Below, piece by piece: positions 1 through 9,324 of a DNA stretch of 64,000 nt. Source of the stretch: Lysobacter capsici (GTDB lineage: Bacteria; Pseudomonadota; Gammaproteobacteria; Xanthomonadales; Xanthomonadaceae); contig NZ_CP076103.1 in the NCBI RefSeq assembly GCF_018732085.1, positions 806,001 through 870,000 of the forward strand, written 5' to 3'. The notes beneath the pieces are model-generated. The model saw only the letters and a program-made list of their open reading frames with translations, made no database searches and was not told where the DNA came from. Each line of letters opens with the position of its first letter. The first letter of the stretch is position 1. The position numbers and the translations under genes are program-made.

Positions 1-1
1 G

Positions 2-2845
2 ACGACGTACTGCGAGCAGTCCGATGTAGACGCGGGCGCTTGTCCTTTCGTCGGTTTGATTCGGTCTCAGAATGGACCCAGAACCGATGTGGCCGACGTA
101 ACCCGGTACGACTACTACACCGTCGACGCGCCTGGCTGCGCCACGAGTTCCGCGGCTTGCGATTACCGCAAGGGCGATCTTCGCAGGATCACCAATGCCT
201 TGAATCAATCGAATGAGGTTCTGCGATACGACGCGGCAGGTCGGGTTCATTCATTGGCCAGCGTCAATGGTGTTGTTTCGGATTTCGAATACAACGCCCG
301 TGGCTGGGTGATCTCCAGCAAGGTTCGCGGGCCCGATGACAGCGTAGAAACCGACGATGTCATTGCAAAAATCGAATACGAGCCCACCGGCTTGGTCAAG
401 AAAGTCACCCAGGCTGATGGCTCGTTCATTCGGTATGGCTACGATGCCGGGCATAGACTCACCCGTGTCTACGACAATGCGGGGAACAGCATTCAGCTGA
501 CGCTGGACAATGCGGGCAATCGGATCAAGGAAGATACGTTAAAAGACGATGGAAGCCTGAAGCGCACGTTGTCGCGTGTGTACGATCAATTAGGTCAACT
601 GGCAACTTCGAAAACCGCCTACGACCATCCTACCGGCTTCACCTACGACGCCAACGGTAACGATGAAGTCACCACCGATGCCCTGGGTCGCAAGACCGAC
701 AATGATTACGACCCGTTGAACCGGCTGGCCAGGTCGCTGCAGGATGTTGGTGGCATCAATGCGAAGACCGAGTTCAAGTACGACGTCGTGGATCGCGTGA
801 CCAAGGTCACCGATCCGAAGAATCTCGATACCACGTATACCTACAACGGCTTCGGCGATCAGGTGCAGCTGACCAGTCCCGACACTGGAGTGTCGACGTA
901 TACCTACGACAGCGCCGGAAATCGCAAAACAGAAACCGACGCGCGCAACATCACGCGGACGTATGGCTACGATGCGCTGAACCGACCGACGGCGGTCGCT
1001 TATCCGACCACCAGTCTCAATGTCGGCTACGAGTACGACTTCGTGCCCACCGTTTGCGCGACGGGCGAGACCTTCGCCAAGGGCCGCTTGTCCCTGATCA
1101 CCGATGCGAGTGGCAGCACCCAATACTGCTACGACCGCTTTGGCCGCATGGTGCGCAAGGTGCAGACCACCAACGGCAAGGTGTTCGCGGTGCGCTATGC
1201 GTACACCTTGGCGGGGCAGTTGAGCGGCGTGACCTATCCAGACGGTGCGCTAGTGAGCTATCAGCGCGACGTGCGAGGGCGCGTTAGTCAAGTCGATGCC
1301 AAACGGGCTGTTGCGGGCGCGGGTTTCGACACATTGCTAAGTCAGGCTGCGTATCACGCGTTCGGGCCAGTCGCGAGCTGGACCTACGGCAACGGTCGCA
1401 CCTTGGCGCGCCCTGTCGATCTGGATTACCGCACCACGGCCGTCACTGATCCGTCGTTGGGTGGTCTGTCGGTGGGTTTCGGCTTCGACTTGGCCGGCAA
1501 TCTCAACCAGCTCACGCCGGCGGGCAGCAGCACTTCGTTGTTGAAGTACGACTACGACGGCCTCGACCGCCTGACCCATCTGCGCGACGGCCCCAGCAAC
1601 ACGCCGATCGAGACCTACAGCTACGACGCCACCGGCAATCGGCTGAGCCTGACTCAGGCCAGTGGCACGCAGACCTATGTGTATCCGGCCACCAGTCATC
1701 GTCTGGCTCAGGTCGGCAACAGCGGCCTGCGCGGCTACGACCCGAGCGGCAATACCACCGATATCGACGCCAACAGCTTCGTCTACAACGACGCTGGCCG
1801 CATGAGCCAGCTCAAGCAGAGCGGCGTGTTGAAGATGACGTATCTGTACAACGGCCTGGGCGAGCAGGTTCGCAAATACACCGACGCCGACAACCGTTAC
1901 ATGGTCTACGACGAATCGGGCCATTGGCTGGGCGAATACGACAGCAACGGCGCGACGATCCAGCAGGCGATCTGGATGTACGATCTGCCGGTGGGCGTGT
2001 TGGCTGGTGGCGGCGCGCAGCAGAAGCTGCATTACGTCGAACCCGATCATCTGGGCACGCCGCGCGTGGTGATCGATCCGGTGCGTAATGTCGCGGTGTG
2101 GAGCTGGGACTTGAAGGGTGAGGCGTTCGGCAACAGTGCGCCGAATCAGGATCCGGATCTGGATGGGACCGCGTTCGTGTTTGATATGCGGTTTCCGGGG
2201 CAGCGGTTCGATTCGATAAGTGGGTTGAGTTACAACTACTTCCGGGATTACGAAGCAGGCGCAGGACGATATGTGCAGAGTGACCCCATTGGCTTGTCTG
2301 GAGGTATTAACACATACGCCTATGTAAGAGCCAGGCCGATGGATGTAATTGATCCAAGGGGTCTCAATGGTGTTGGGGTTGGCGTTGCCAGAGGTGTTCT
2401 TTCGTGGATAGCGTTAGATACTGCCGTGCCAGAGCCAACAGACTTGGCATGGCCGAAGTGGGTCGCGTATGGAGCAGGTGCGGCCATAGCGGGTGGATTG
2501 CTTTGGGCGGCTAATGAAAGCGGAAATGAATATGATGGTACCGCTGGAGCGAGCGAGGGCAGTGAGAAAATTTGTAAACCGGCAATAGCTGATGTTCAGG
2601 CGCGCGACTTCTGTGAGCAAATGGCCTTGGCAGAAGCAAAAGCGGGAGCGGGACGAGTAAAAATGGGAACCATGGGAGATGAGCCTCGCCTCGTTGCACA
2701 CTATGGTGTTGGGCCTTGGATGAAAATGGAGCACACTCATGTATGTCCTAATGGCAGAAGGCTTACCATTCATTATTTTTCTAACTTGAGGGGTTCTAAT
2801 GTTGAGCTCAAGTTCGTTTATGGCGCTTCGGGTTTGGCTCCATGA
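2..2845 (+). CDS. RHS-repeat polymorphic toxin protein, 5' end outside window
   Basis: RHS/YD proteins are large shells that carry a variable C-terminal effector to neighbouring cells. The frame is already open at the left edge, so the gene begins upstream; about 940 residues are visible. They contain many YD-type repeats (YDAAGRV, YDALNRP and similar) and the RHS-associated core near nt 2243-2370 (YFRDYEAGAGRYVQSDPIGL), ending at the usual DPRG boundary. The last ~160 residues form the variable tip: one hydrophobic stretch (WVAYGAGAAIAGGLLWAA) and a His-containing end (MEHTHVCPNG, IHYFSN). I do not recognise the tip's activity. Tip and downstream gene are visibly richer in A/T than the core, which fits a swapped-in cassette. 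The next gene follows directly and is the likely immunity gene. Family call is firm; toxin function is inference. Confidence 0.9.
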   Translation, partial: TTYCEQSDVDAGACPFVGLIRSQNGPRTDVADVTRYDYYTVDAPGCATSSAACDYRKGDLRRITNALNQSNEVLRYDAAGRVHSLASVNGVVSDFEYNARGWVISSKVRGPDDSVETDDVIAKIEYEPTGLVKKVTQADGSFIRYGYDAGHRLTRVYDNAGNSIQLTLDNAGNRIKEDTLKDDGSLKRTLSRVYDQLGQLATSKTAYDHPTGFTYDANGNDEVTTDALGRKTDNDYDPLNRLARSLQDVGGINAKTEFKYDVVDRVTKVTDPKNLDTTYTYNGFGDQVQLTSPDTGVSTYTYDSAGNRKTETDARNITRTYGYDALNRPTAVAYPTTSLNVGYEYDFVPTVCATGETFAKGRLSLITDASGSTQYCYDRFGRMVRKVQTTNGKVFAVRYAYTLAGQLSGVTYPDGALVSYQRDVRGRVSQVDAKRAVAGAGFDTLLSQAAYHAFGPVASWTYGNGRTLARPVDLDYRTTAVTDPSLGGLSVGFGFDLAGNLNQLTPAGSSTSLLKYDYDGLDRLTHLRDGPSNTPIETYSYDATGNRLSLTQASGTQTYVYPATSHRLAQVGNSGLRGYDPSGNTTDIDANSFVYNDAGRMSQLKQSGVLKMTYLYNGLGEQVRKYTDADNRYMVYDESGHWLGEYDSNGATIQQAIWMYDLPVGVLAGGGAQQKLHYVEPDHLGTPRVVIDPVRNVAVWSWDLKGEAFGNSAPNQDPDLDGTAFVFDMRFPGQRFDSISGLSYNYFRDYEAGAGRYVQSDPIGLSGGINTYAYVRARPMDVIDPRGLNGVGVGVARGVLSWIALDTAVPEPTDLAWPKWVAYGAGAAIAGGLLWAANESGNEYDGTAGASEGSEKICKPAIADVQARDFCEQMALAEAKAGAGRVKMGTMGDEPRLVAHYGVGPWMKMEHTHVCPNGRRLTIHYFSNLRGSNVELKFVYGASGLAP

Positions 2846-3301
2846 TTGGCCCCGTATATGAATTCTAAGTTGAGGTTTGAGGCGTTTGGCGATGACTCAG
2901 GTGTCGAGTTGCATGTCTTCTTTGAGAATGCTGACTTTAAGGGCGTAAGTGCAGCTTGGTTTTCGAGAGATCAGATACTTGCTTTTGTGAAGGATGTTTC
3001 TAGATTTCCTTTGAGCTTGGAATCACCGCCATTGCTTGTGGGGGGGTACTGGGATGACTTGGGGCGACATATTGACCAAGAGCATGTCAGGCTGTTCGTT
3101 ACGCCTTTTGGTGCGCAGGGTGGTGTGGAACTTGGGATTATTTTAGCTGTGCCTCATGAGGATTCTCGTCGAGGTTTAAAGTGTTCGTTAGCCGTAACAG
3201 TAAAATCAGAGTACGCACAACTATCATCGTTGGGGGCGGGATTAAATAATTTTGTTTTAAACGCCAATGGAGTGTTTGAACTTGTCTTCCCGCCAGAATG
3301 A
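2846..3301 (+). CDS. Hypothetical protein, candidate immunity protein for the RHS tip
   Basis: Unrecognised protein of 151 residues if it starts at the TTG abutting the RHS stop codon, or 147 from the ATG at 2858, which is the more conventional start. It has no signal peptide or membrane segment and looks like a small soluble acidic protein (ELHVFFENADFKG near the start, FELVFPPE at the end). Base composition is A/T-rich like the RHS tip before it and unlike the GC-rich core. Position directly after an RHS tip, same strand, no gap, matches where cognate immunity genes sit. Immunity function is inferred from position only; no fold is recognised. Confidence 0.65.
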   Translation: MAPYMNSKLRFEAFGDDSGVELHVFFENADFKGVSAAWFSRDQILAFVKDVSRFPLSLESPPLLVGGYWDDLGRHIDQEHVRLFVTPFGAQGGVELGIILAVPHEDSRRGLKCSLAVTVKSEYAQLSSLGAGLNNFVLNANGVFELVFPPE

Positions 3302-3505
3302 CGGCCGAGCGGTAGAGAAAATGCTTTGCGGGCTAACGAGCCTCTTCGCTGAAGAGTGGGGTGTAAAGAACGATTGCGCCTGGGTGGTTAGCCGTTCGCC
3401 GTCATGCCCTATTAGCTTGTGCCGTCAAGATGCAGGGAGGCTTTGGTCGCATAAGTCAGGTCACACGGAGGCAAAACCCGAGATGCATCCGGTGCGCTAA
3501 CTTCC

Positions 3506-3544
3506 GGGTGAGCAGGGGTCAGAGCGGGTGAGCAGGGGTCAGAG
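3506..3544. repeat. Tandem direct repeat, 20-bp period
   Basis: Two copies of GGGTGAGCAGGGGTCAGAG lie head to tail (3506-3524 and 3526-3544), followed by TGCACTTT. The spacer 3302-3630 holds no other supportable gene. Confidence 0.7.
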
Positions 3545-3630
3545 TGCACTTTAGGGAAAGTCCACCCTGGCCGCTCTTAGTTGGTAACGTCGCCTCCGCT
3601 TCACTTCGGCCGAAGATGTTGGATTGAGAA

Positions 3631-3813
3631 TTGGACATTTTTATTGTCATCGTTGTTGTTTTGCTTCTTTCTGTTGTGCTTATATTTTTTCGTGTGCGTG
3701 CGTATAGGTATGAGCTGACCGATTTTGGGTTAATAGTAAACTCGTTCGGCATCCTGAAATTGATTGCAGTTCCATACAAGAACATAGTTGGGGTAAGGGT
3801 TATCCGTTTGTAG
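3631..3813 (+). CDS. Small membrane-anchored protein or decayed fragment
   Basis: A TTG-started frame of 60 residues: one N-terminal membrane segment (residues ~2-21, FIVIVVVLLLSVVLIFF) followed by a soluble part (YRYELTDFGLIV, then VPYKNIVGVRV) resembling the start of a bacterial PH-like domain. It stops abruptly at 3811. In a shifted frame the sequence continues as RTFQQQDDGLFYLRIGF and then, in a further frame, LGVVLINLYVVFFDPL to a stop at 3913, suggesting the real gene was longer and has two frameshifts. A/T content is high as in the preceding immunity candidate. It may be an orphan immunity-type gene in decay. Weak call. Confidence 0.35.
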   Translation: MDIFIVIVVVLLLSVVLIFFRVRAYRYELTDFGLIVNSFGILKLIAVPYKNIVGVRVIRL

Positions 3814-4047
3814 GACCTTTCAGCAGCAGGATGATGGCCTCTTCTACTTAAGAATAGGTTTTCTCTGGGCGTTGTCTTGATAAATTTATATGTGGTTTTT
3901 TTTGATCCATTGTAATAACGCCGGATTCACCGCAAGATTTCGTTGAAAATTATTGAAATGCAGGCGCTGATGAGCTGAGCGAGAACGGGTGGCTATAAGG
4001 TTACGCATCAGCATCCGATTATGCGAATAGGGTTCCAATAGGGGCGA

Positions 4048-4311
4048 GTGACTTTCCGGAAACTCCACGCTGATCCCTGTTCGCTTCTAGGGAATGGATT
4101 TATAGACCGCGAGCGGTGTAAGCAAGGGTATTTTTTCCGGGCAGCGCTGGCTGCCGGATTGACATGGCTGGTGCTTACATTTCAAGGTTTAGTAATGCGC
4201 GCGCTGCATAGAATGGATTTTGAAATGATTGCGACGATTTCTGTCGTTACATTTCTTGCTTCAATACTGGCTGGGTTGGCGGTAGCTGCATTAGTTCGAA
4301 AAATTCGTTAG
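4048..4311 (+). CDS. Small integral membrane protein, unknown function
   Basis: An 87-residue frame with GTG start. Residues ~28-50 (FFRAALAAGLTWLVLTFQGLVM) and ~60-84 (IATISVVTFLASILAGLAVAALV) are two clear membrane segments with a short polar link, ending in basic RKIR. This is the layout of a two-helix inner-membrane protein, such as those found near polymorphic-toxin cassettes. No family recognised, and no convincing ribosome site precedes the start. Confidence 0.4.
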   Translation: MTFRKLHADPCSLLGNGFIDRERCKQGYFFRAALAAGLTWLVLTFQGLVMRALHRMDFEMIATISVVTFLASILAGLAVAALVRKIR

Positions 4312-4313
4312 CG

Positions 4314-4600
4314 ATGGTTGTATTGAGTCAGTTGGTCGGGATCGCGCTGGTCGGATTTGCTGCGAGATACTGATCGGATCATGGAATCGGCTATCACGGC
4401 GTGGGCGCGTTTCAACGAAGTGTCGAAAATGCCTGTTTCCCCTCGGCCGGTGTCTTCCTGCTGTGTTTTGGGCTTTGTCGGGCAGCGGGATCCAGGCGGC
4501 AGTGTGCGTATTAATTGCCGTCGGATTCGTAGCGGCGATCAAACGCGTCAAGCGTGAGAAGTCGGCAGCGCCGACCACGGAATGCACGAATCAGGTAGAC
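4314..4600 (+). pseudogene. Possible degenerate membrane-protein gene
   Basis: Directly after the preceding stop an ATG at 4314 opens a frame (MVVLSQLVGIALVGFAARY) that hits TGA near 4371. The same frame resumes with SDHGIGYHGVGAFQRSVEN and a hydrophobic run (AGVFLLCFGL), then needs a shift near 4470 to continue as GIQAAVCVLIAVGFVAAIK followed by basic RVKREK. Taken together this reads like a small multi-span membrane protein broken by one stop and one frameshift. Reading by eye only; chance hydrophobic frames are possible. The rest of the spacer up to 4835 shows nothing supportable. Confidence 0.3.
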
Positions 4601-4835
4601 GGGTGGGGTGGGGGTCTACGGGTCCGTGAGCACCCTTGGGGAGAGGACGCCCGAGCGCTATACCCGGGCACCTTGCCCGTAGCTGCCTGCGGCAAGTCCG
4701 CGCAGCCCAAGCTTTACCCAATCAGCCCACTCAATGCTGCCCCGCAGCAAAAACCCCAACACAATCAAGCACAAGCCACCAAACCCCACCCGGGCAACCG
4801 CTCAGGCCGCTTGACCTCGCCCATCCAAAAAAAGA

Positions 4836-4851
4836 GAATGATCGTTCATTC
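4836..4851. promoter_or_regulatory. Candidate TetR operator upstream of the efflux operon
   Basis: Perfect inverted repeat GAATGA-TCGT-TCATTC (6-bp arms, 4-bp centre), 52 bp before the adaptor start codon. TetR/AcrR repressors bind palindromes of this size in efflux promoters, and the operon's last gene encodes such a regulator. Binding is inferred. Confidence 0.55.
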
Positions 4852-4902
4852 TACGATGTGGCCGCGGTCTGTCTGACCGCAACAACGACCTGAGGCTCCC
4901 CC

Positions 4903-6117
4903 ATGCCGTCGCGCAAGTCTATGTCCCGTAACGCTTTTTCCGGCGTGCCCGCTGCTGTCTCCGTGGCTGTCCTGACCCTCGCCCTCGCGGCCTGCGGCAA
5001 GGGCGGCGATCAACAAGGCGGGCCGGGCGGCCCCGGCGGTCAGAAGGGCCAGGTCACCGTGGTGACCCTCAAGCCCGAGACCGTCACCCTGACCCGCGAG
5101 TTGCCGGGGCGCACCAGCGCGTCGCTGATCGCCGAGGTCCGGCCGCAGGTCAACGGCATCGTCGAGAAACGCCTGTTCACCGAGGGCGGTCTGGTCAAGG
5201 CCGGGCAGCCGCTGTATCAGCTCGACGACAAGACCTATGCCGCCGATCTGGAAACCGCCAAGGCGACCCTGGCGCGCGGCGAAGCCTCGTTGAACTCGGC
5301 GCGCTTGAACGCGCGGCGTTCCAGCGACCTGGTCAAGATCGACGCGGTCAGCAAGCAGGACGACGAAACCGCGGTCGCCACGCTCAAGCAAAGCCAAGCC
5401 GATGTGTCTTCGGGCCGCGCCGCGGTGCAGAGCGCGAGCGTGATTCTCGGCCGTGCGCGCATCACTTCGCCGATCAGTGGCCGCATCGGTAAGTCGGCGG
5501 TGACGCAGGGCGCCTTGGTCACGGCCAATCAGGCCGATGCGCTGGCGGTGGTGCAGCAGCTCGATCCGGTGCATGTCGACATCAGCCAGTCCAGCGCCGA
5601 GTTGCTCGCGCTGCGCAAGCAGATCGCCGCCGGCACCCTGACCGAAGCGGTCACGCCGGTGACGATCCTGCTCGAAGACGGCAGCAAGTACCCGCTCGAA
5701 GGCAAGCTCGCGTTCTCCGAAGTCACCGTCGACGAAGGCACCGGCAGCTTCCTGCTGCGCGTGGTCGTGCCGAACCCCGACAACATCCTGATGCCCGGCA
5801 TGTACGTGCGCGCGCTGGTCGGTACCGGCGTGCGTCAGAACGCGCTGCTGGTGCCGCAGCAGGGCATTTCGCGCGATCCCAAGGGCGCGGCGACCGCGAT
5901 GGTCGTCAACGCCAAGAGCGAAGTCGAGCCGCGCGAAGTGCAGGTCAGTCAGGCGATCGGCGACAAGTGGCTGGTCGAGGGCGGTCTGAAGGCCGGCGAC
6001 AAGGTGATCGTCGAGGGCCTGCAGAAGATCGGCCCCGGCATGCCGGTCGACGCGACCGAGAAGGGCGCAGCGCCGGCCAAGCCGGCCGCGGCCCCCGCCG
6101 CCGCGCCGAAGCAGTAA
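4903..6117 (+). CDS. RND efflux periplasmic adaptor lipoprotein (AcrA/MexA family)
   Basis: Membrane-fusion subunit linking the inner-membrane RND pump to the outer-membrane channel, anchored in the inner membrane by lipid. 404 residues, the usual family length. The N-terminus has a hydrophobic signal ending in a lipobox LALAAC (Cys31), then a Gly-rich linker and the hybrid, lipoyl-like and coiled-coil hairpin regions (VTLKPETVTLTRELPGRTSA, IVEKRLFTEGGLVKAGQPLY, then ITSPISGRIGKSAVTQG). The tail is Ala/Pro/Lys-rich. The start at 4903 is preferred because GAGG lies 9 nt upstream; Met7 is an alternative. First gene of an adaptor-pump-channel-regulator operon with a palindrome in its promoter. 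Substrate range cannot be read from sequence. Confidence 0.95.
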   Translation: MPSRKSMSRNAFSGVPAAVSVAVLTLALAACGKGGDQQGGPGGPGGQKGQVTVVTLKPETVTLTRELPGRTSASLIAEVRPQVNGIVEKRLFTEGGLVKAGQPLYQLDDKTYAADLETAKATLARGEASLNSARLNARRSSDLVKIDAVSKQDDETAVATLKQSQADVSSGRAAVQSASVILGRARITSPISGRIGKSAVTQGALVTANQADALAVVQQLDPVHVDISQSSAELLALRKQIAAGTLTEAVTPVTILLEDGSKYPLEGKLAFSEVTVDEGTGSFLLRVVVPNPDNILMPGMYVRALVGTGVRQNALLVPQQGISRDPKGAATAMVVNAKSEVEPREVQVSQAIGDKWLVEGGLKAGDKVIVEGLQKIGPGMPVDATEKGAAPAKPAAAPAAAPKQ

Positions 6118-6129
6118 TCGGAGAAATTC

Positions 6130-9100
6130 ATGGCACGGTTCTTTATCGATCGCCCGATCTTTGCCTGGGTCCTGGCGATCATCATCATGCTTGGTGGCGC
6201 CATTGCGATCACCCAGCTGCCGATCTCGCAGTACCCGACCATCGCGCCGCCGACCGTATCGGTGAACGCGTCCTACCCCGGCGCTTCCGCGAAAGCCGTC
6301 GAAAACTCGGTGACCCAGATCATCGAGCAGAACATGAAGGGCATCGACGGCCTGCTGTACATGTCGGCGACCAGTTCGTCCGACGGTCAGTCCGGCGTCA
6401 CCCTGACGTTTGAAAGCGGTACCGACCCCGACATCGCCCAGGTCCAGGTGCAGAACAAACTGCAACTGGCCACCCCGTTGCTGCCGCAGATCGTGCAGCA
6501 GCAGGGCGTGAGCGTGTCGAAAGCCAACTCGGCGTTCCTGCAGGTCATCGGCTTCGTGTCCGAGGACGGCAGCATGACCGGCGCCGATATCGCCGACTAT
6601 GTCGCCGCGAACCTGGTCGATCCGCTCGCCCGCGTCGACGGCGTCGGCAGCACCCAGCTGTTCGGCACCAAGTACGCGATGCGCATCTGGCTCGACCCGG
6701 ACAAGCTCAACACCTACAAGCTGACCCCGACCGACATCATCAACGCGCTGCGCGCGCAGAACGCGCAGGTCGCGGTCGGCCAGCTCGGCGGCACCCCGTC
6801 GGTGAAGGGCCAGCAGCTCAACGCGACCATCACCGCGCAGGATCGCCTGCAGACCGCCGACCAGTTCAAGAACATCGTCGTGCGCGCCAATTCCAGCGGC
6901 GCGATCCTGAAGCTGTCCGACGTGGCCCGCGTGGAACTGGGCCAGGAGGACTACACCACCATCGCCCGCTTCAACGGCAAACCCGCGACCGGTATCGCGA
7001 TCTCGCTGGCGACCGGCGCCAACGCGCTGGCCACCGCGCAGGCGGTGCAGGCCGAACTCGAGCAGCTCAAGCCTTCGTTCCCGAAGGGCCTCAAGGCGGT
7101 GACGCCGTTCGACACCACGCCGTTCGTGCGCGTGGCGATCGAGGAAGTGATCAAGACCCTGCTCGAAGCGATCGTGCTGGTGTTCCTGGTGATGTACCTG
7201 TTCCTGCAGAACTTCCGCGCCACCTTGATCCCGACGATCGCGGTGCCGGTGGTGTTGCTGGGCACGTTCGGCCTGCTCGCGCTGTTCGGCTACTCGGTCA
7301 ACATGCTGACCATGTTCGCGGTGGTGCTGGCGATCGGCCTGCTGGTCGACGACGCCATCGTCGTGGTCGAAAACGTCGAACGCGTGATGAGCGAAGAAGG
7401 GCTGTCGCCGGTCGAGGCCACGCGCAAGTCGATGGACCAGATCACCGGCGCGCTGGTCGGCATCGGCCTGGTGCTGTCGGCGGTGTTCGTGCCGATGGCC
7501 TTCCTCGGCGGCGCGACCGGCGTGATCTATCGCCAGTTCTCGGTCACCATCGTCTCGGCCATGGCGCTGTCGGTGCTGGTCGCGATCGTGCTGACCCCGG
7601 CGCTGTGCGCGACCATGCTCAAGCCGATCGAGAAGGGCCATCACGCGTCCGACAAGGGCTTCTTCGGCTGGTTCAACGACAAGTTCGACCGCGGCAACGT
7701 GAAGTACCAGGGCGTGGTGCGCGGCATCGTGACCCGCGCCGGTCGCTTCATGATCGTGTTCGCGGCGATGGCGGCGTTGATGGCGGTGTTGTTCCTGCGT
7801 CTGCCGTCCTCGTTCCTGCCGCAGGAGGATCAAGGCTTCCTGTTCACCATCGTGCAGGCTCCGGTCGGCGCGACCCAGGAACGCACCGGCGAAGTGCTCA
7901 AGAAGGTCGAAGACCAGTTCCTCGCCGACAAGGCGGTGGATTCGCTGTTCACCGTGCAGGGCTTCAGCTTCGCCGGTAACGGCCAGAACGCGGGTATGGC
8001 GTTCTCGCAGCTCAAGCCGTGGGAAGAGCGCGCCACCACCTGGGGCGATCGCTGGCGCTGGATCACCAGCTTCGGCAAGACGCCGATGCCCGACAACAGC
8101 GTCAACGGCGTCGTCGGCCGGGCGATGGGCAGCTTCATGCAGATCAAGGATGCGTTCGTGTTCGCGCTGGCGCCGCCGGCGGTGTTCGAACTGGGCAACT
8201 CCAACGGCTTCGTGTTCTATCTCAAGGACAACGCCGGGCTCGGTCACGATGCGTTGGTCGCCGCGCGCAACCAATTCCTCGGCATGGCCGGCAAGAACGA
8301 GCTGATGCAGAACGTGCGTCCCAACGGCATGGAAGACACGCCGCAGTTCCGCGTCGACGTCGACAATCAAAAGGCCTCGGCATTGGGCCTGAGCATCGCC
8401 GACATCAACTCGACCCTGCAGGCGGCCTGGGGCGGCCAGTACATCGACGACTTCGTCGATCGCGGCCGGGTCAAGCGCGTCTACATCCAGGCCGACGCGC
8501 CGTTCCGCATGGCGCCGACCGATTTCAATCGCTGGTACGTGCGCAACGACAAGGGCGAGATGGTGCCGTTCTCGGCGTTCGCCACCACCCGTTGGGAATT
8601 CGGTTCGCCGCGTCTTGAGCGTTACAACGGCGTCTCGGCGCTGGAAATCAACGGCGAAGCCAAGCCGGGCGTGAGCTCGGGCCAGGCGATGGCCGAAGTC
8701 GAGAAGCTGGTGGCGCAGTTGCCGCCGGGCATCGGCCTGGAATGGACGGGTCTTTCGTACCAGGAACGCCAGGCCGGCGCGCAGACGCCGCTGCTGTACA
8801 CGCTATCGCTGCTGATCGTGTTCCTGTGTCTGGCGGCGATGTACGAAAGCTGGGCGATCCCGACCTCGGTGCTGCTGATCGCGCCGATGGGCATCCTCGG
8901 CACGGTGCTGGCGACGTGGATGCGCGGCATGGAGCGCGATGTGTACTTCCAGGTGGCGATGCTCACCACCGTGGGTCTGTCGAGTAAAAACGCGATCTTG
9001 ATCGTGGAGTTCGCCAAGGAGAATCTGGAGAAGGGCATGGACCTGATCTCGGGCACGCTGGCCGCGGTTCGCGACCGCCTGCGTCCGATCATCATGACCT

Positions 9101-9324
9101 CGCTGGCCTTCGGCCTGGGCGTGTTGCCGCTGGCCCTGGCCTCCGGCGCGGGTTCCGGCGCGCAGCGCGCGATCGGTACCGGCGTGCTCGGCGGCATGGT
9201 CGTGGGTACGTTCCTGGGTATCTTCTTCGTCCCGCTGTTCTTCGTGGTCGTGGAGAAAGTGTTCGTCAGGAAAAAGCACGCGCCCTCGCAGCAGGGTTCG
9301 GCAGGAGCGCAGAGCCATGAGTAA
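6130..9324 (+). CDS. RND multidrug efflux pump, HAE1 permease (AcrB/MexB family)
   Basis: Proton-driven trimeric inner-membrane exporter of hydrophobic compounds. 1064 residues against ~1045 for the family. It begins with the classic MARFFIDRPIFAWVLAI first helix. TM4 carries the proton-relay pair Asp407-Asp408 in LLVDDAIVVVENVERV, and the TM10 lysine is present in GLSSKNAILIVEFAKE (about residue 953). Two large periplasmic loops are intact and the C-terminal helix set ends in a Lys/His-rich tail. GGAG sits 8 nt before the ATG, 12 nt after the adaptor stop. The downstream channel gene overlaps its end by 8 nt, so translation is probably coupled. No missing key residue was noticed. Confidence 0.97.
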   Translation: MARFFIDRPIFAWVLAIIIMLGGAIAITQLPISQYPTIAPPTVSVNASYPGASAKAVENSVTQIIEQNMKGIDGLLYMSATSSSDGQSGVTLTFESGTDPDIAQVQVQNKLQLATPLLPQIVQQQGVSVSKANSAFLQVIGFVSEDGSMTGADIADYVAANLVDPLARVDGVGSTQLFGTKYAMRIWLDPDKLNTYKLTPTDIINALRAQNAQVAVGQLGGTPSVKGQQLNATITAQDRLQTADQFKNIVVRANSSGAILKLSDVARVELGQEDYTTIARFNGKPATGIAISLATGANALATAQAVQAELEQLKPSFPKGLKAVTPFDTTPFVRVAIEEVIKTLLEAIVLVFLVMYLFLQNFRATLIPTIAVPVVLLGTFGLLALFGYSVNMLTMFAVVLAIGLLVDDAIVVVENVERVMSEEGLSPVEATRKSMDQITGALVGIGLVLSAVFVPMAFLGGATGVIYRQFSVTIVSAMALSVLVAIVLTPALCATMLKPIEKGHHASDKGFFGWFNDKFDRGNVKYQGVVRGIVTRAGRFMIVFAAMAALMAVLFLRLPSSFLPQEDQGFLFTIVQAPVGATQERTGEVLKKVEDQFLADKAVDSLFTVQGFSFAGNGQNAGMAFSQLKPWEERATTWGDRWRWITSFGKTPMPDNSVNGVVGRAMGSFMQIKDAFVFALAPPAVFELGNSNGFVFYLKDNAGLGHDALVAARNQFLGMAGKNELMQNVRPNGMEDTPQFRVDVDNQKASALGLSIADINSTLQAAWGGQYIDDFVDRGRVKRVYIQADAPFRMAPTDFNRWYVRNDKGEMVPFSAFATTRWEFGSPRLERYNGVSALEINGEAKPGVSSGQAMAEVEKLVAQLPPGIGLEWTGLSYQERQAGAQTPLLYTLSLLIVFLCLAAMYESWAIPTSVLLIAPMGILGTVLATWMRGMERDVYFQVAMLTTVGLSSKNAILIVEFAKENLEKGMDLISGTLAAVRDRLRPIIMTSLAFGLGVLPLALASGAGSGAQRAIGTGVLGGMVVGTFLGIFFVPLFFVVVEKVFVRKKHAPSQQGSAGAQSHE

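Noticed and set aside
3267..3500. 77-codon plus-strand frame after the immunity candidate
   Set aside because: Overlaps the real gene's end and is without motif or ribosome site.
4846..8370. 1174-codon minus-strand open frame opposite the efflux genes
   Set aside because: Arg/His/Asp-rich low-complexity translation typical of a shadow in GC-rich DNA; plus-strand genes there are unmistakable.
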